Below are positions 5,104 to 5,845 of a DNA stretch of 5,845 nt, one piece after another. The number at the start of each line of letters is the position of its first letter. Positions within the stretch are counted from its first letter, which is position 1. The translations under genes were made by a program, and so were the position numbers. Under the pieces are notes generated by a model. That model made no database searches and was not told where the DNA came from. It was given only the letters and a program-made list of their open reading frames with translations. The stretch lies in contig PMJF01000053.1 of the NCBI GenBank assembly GCA_003157295.1, forward strand, positions 1 through 5,845, written 5' to 3'. Origin of the DNA: Candidatus Moraniibacteriota bacterium (lineage in GTDB: Bacteria > Patescibacteriota > Minisyncoccia > Moranbacterales > UBA11712).

Positions 5104-5845
5104 ATGTCGAAAGATTACTACAATGCGCTCGGTGTTTCGAAAGAAGCGACTGACGACGAGATAAAAAAAGCCTATCGCAAACTGGCTCATAAGCATCATC
5201 CCGACAAGCAGGGCGGGGATGAGGCGAAATTCAAGGAGTTGAACGAGGCTTATCAGGTTTTGTCGGACAAAGAAAAACGCACTCAATATGATCAATACGG
5301 CCAAACTTTCGAGCAAGCCCAGACGCAAGGGGGCGGCTTTTCGGGGTTTGAAGGTTTTCGAGATTTTTCCTCCTACGCCGAGGGATTTGATTTTAATTTC
5401 GGAGGCAGGAGCGGCCAAGGCGGCGGAGGTTTTTCCGGCTTTGAAGATATTTTCGGGGATATTTTTTCCCAAGCGGGATTTGGCGGTCAAAAGCGGAGCA
5501 AAAAAAGAAATCGCGGAGGAGATATCCAAATCGACGTCGAAATCACTTTTCTCGAAATGGCCCAGGGCGCCGAGAAGGAAGTCGAACTCTATAAAAAAGT
5601 AAAGTGCGAAAAATGCGGGGGAGAGGGTGTGGAGCCGGGACACAAAAAGGTGGAATGTCCGACCTGCCAGGGTGAAGGTCAGATCAAGACCAATCGACGG
5701 ACGATTTTGGGCACCTTTCAGCAGGCCAGCCTCTGTCCGGATTGTCAGGGAGAAGGAAAAATACCCGAGAAAAAATGTTCGAAGTGCGGTGGCGATGGAA
5801 GGACGCGGGAATATGAAAAAATAAAAATAAGAATTCCGGCCGGCA
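5104..5845 (+). CDS. dnaJ: DnaJ, Hsp40 co-chaperone (3' end beyond the window)
   Basis: DnaJ brings unfolded clients to DnaK and stimulates its ATPase. From ATG 5104 the frame stays open for 247 codons to the right edge. The J domain (about residues 4-66) has [13 protein letters not shown] and the essential HPD at 32-34. A Gly/Phe-rich linker follows (about 69-137), including [10 protein letters not shown] and [10 protein letters not shown]. Then comes the start of client-binding domain I ([21 protein letters not shown]) and a complete zinc-binding region with four CxxCxGxG motifs, starting at C168 (CEKCGGEG), C185 (CPTCQGEG), C211 (CPDCQGEG) and C225 (CSKCGGDG). The visible part ends at IKIRIPAG, the usual beginning of the second client-binding segment. 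Full type I DnaJ is about 370-385 residues, so some 125-140 are missing on the right. All key residues are intact, so this is a true type I DnaJ. It is the last visible gene of the chaperone cluster, 81 nt after the membrane protein gene. Confidence 0.97.
   Translation, partial: MSKDYYNALGVSKEATDDEIKKAYRKLAHKHHPDKQGGDEAKFKELNEAYQVLSDKEKRTQYDQYGQTFEQAQTQGGGFSGFEGFRDFSSYAEGFDFNFGGRSGQGGGGFSGFEDIFGDIFSQAGFGGQKRSKKRNRGGDIQIDVEITFLEMAQGAEKEVELYKKVKCEKCGGEGVEPGHKKVECPTCQGEGQIKTNRRTILGTFQQASLCPDCQGEGKIPEKKCSKCGGDGRTREYEKIKIRIPAG

Noticed and set aside
5035..5643. Long open frame of 202 codons on the - strand
   Set aside because: It is antisense to dnaJ, whose J domain, HPD and zinc motifs are unmistakable; the reverse translation shows no family features.
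1..5845. CRISPR array, tRNA, rRNA or transposase
   Set aside because: No regularly spaced repeats, no cloverleaf-like sequence and no transposase motifs were seen on either strand.

Overview
The window is a heat-shock chaperone operon read entirely on the + strand: the 3' end of yidD, then hrcA, a NUDIX-grpE fusion gene, dnaK, an unrecognised multi-pass membrane protein gene, and the 5' two-thirds of dnaJ, which runs off the right edge. The genes use the standard bacterial code: TGA ends yidD where YidD proteins normally end, and TAG and TAA end the others. The small, closely spaced genes, the shortened HrcA, the form of YidD (a [10 protein letters not shown] motif followed by RCHPW and GGNDPIP) and the AT-rich gene borders suggest an uncultured small-genome bacterium of the Patescibacteria/CPR type, perhaps Parcubacteria-like. 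That assignment is inference from protein style; there is no rRNA or other decisive marker here.

Layout. Positions 1-211: end of yidD. 212-295: intergenic control region with a near-consensus sigma-70 type promoter (TTGACA, 16 nt, TATAAT) and, directly after it, a CIRCE operator (9 bp arms, 9 bp spacer, one arm mismatch). 296-1045: hrcA, encoding the repressor that binds CIRCE. 1060-1917: one uninterrupted reading frame joining an N-terminal NUDIX hydrolase domain to the conserved part of GrpE. 1960-3876: complete dnaK. 3877-3975: spacer with a 13-bp hairpin and then a palindromic repeat that runs into the next reading frame. 3976 (or 4000)-5022: membrane protein of unknown function. 5023-5103: spacer with a 12-bp inverted repeat. 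5104-5845: dnaJ, partial.

How it works together. HrcA should repress its own promoter through CIRCE and so control the GrpE-DnaK-DnaJ folding machine. DnaJ delivers clients and stimulates the DnaK ATPase, GrpE releases ADP, and free or folded chaperone state normally feeds back on HrcA. Two parts depart from the textbook operon. GrpE carries a NUDIX domain in place of its N-terminal tail, and no separate start for GrpE is visible. HrcA lacks about 90 residues of its usual middle domain. The NUDIX segment is also clearly poorer in G+C (36% by hand count over 1081-1500) than the GrpE segment that follows (42% over 1501-1860), which fits a later arrival. A membrane protein gene between dnaK and dnaJ is a third point of interest.
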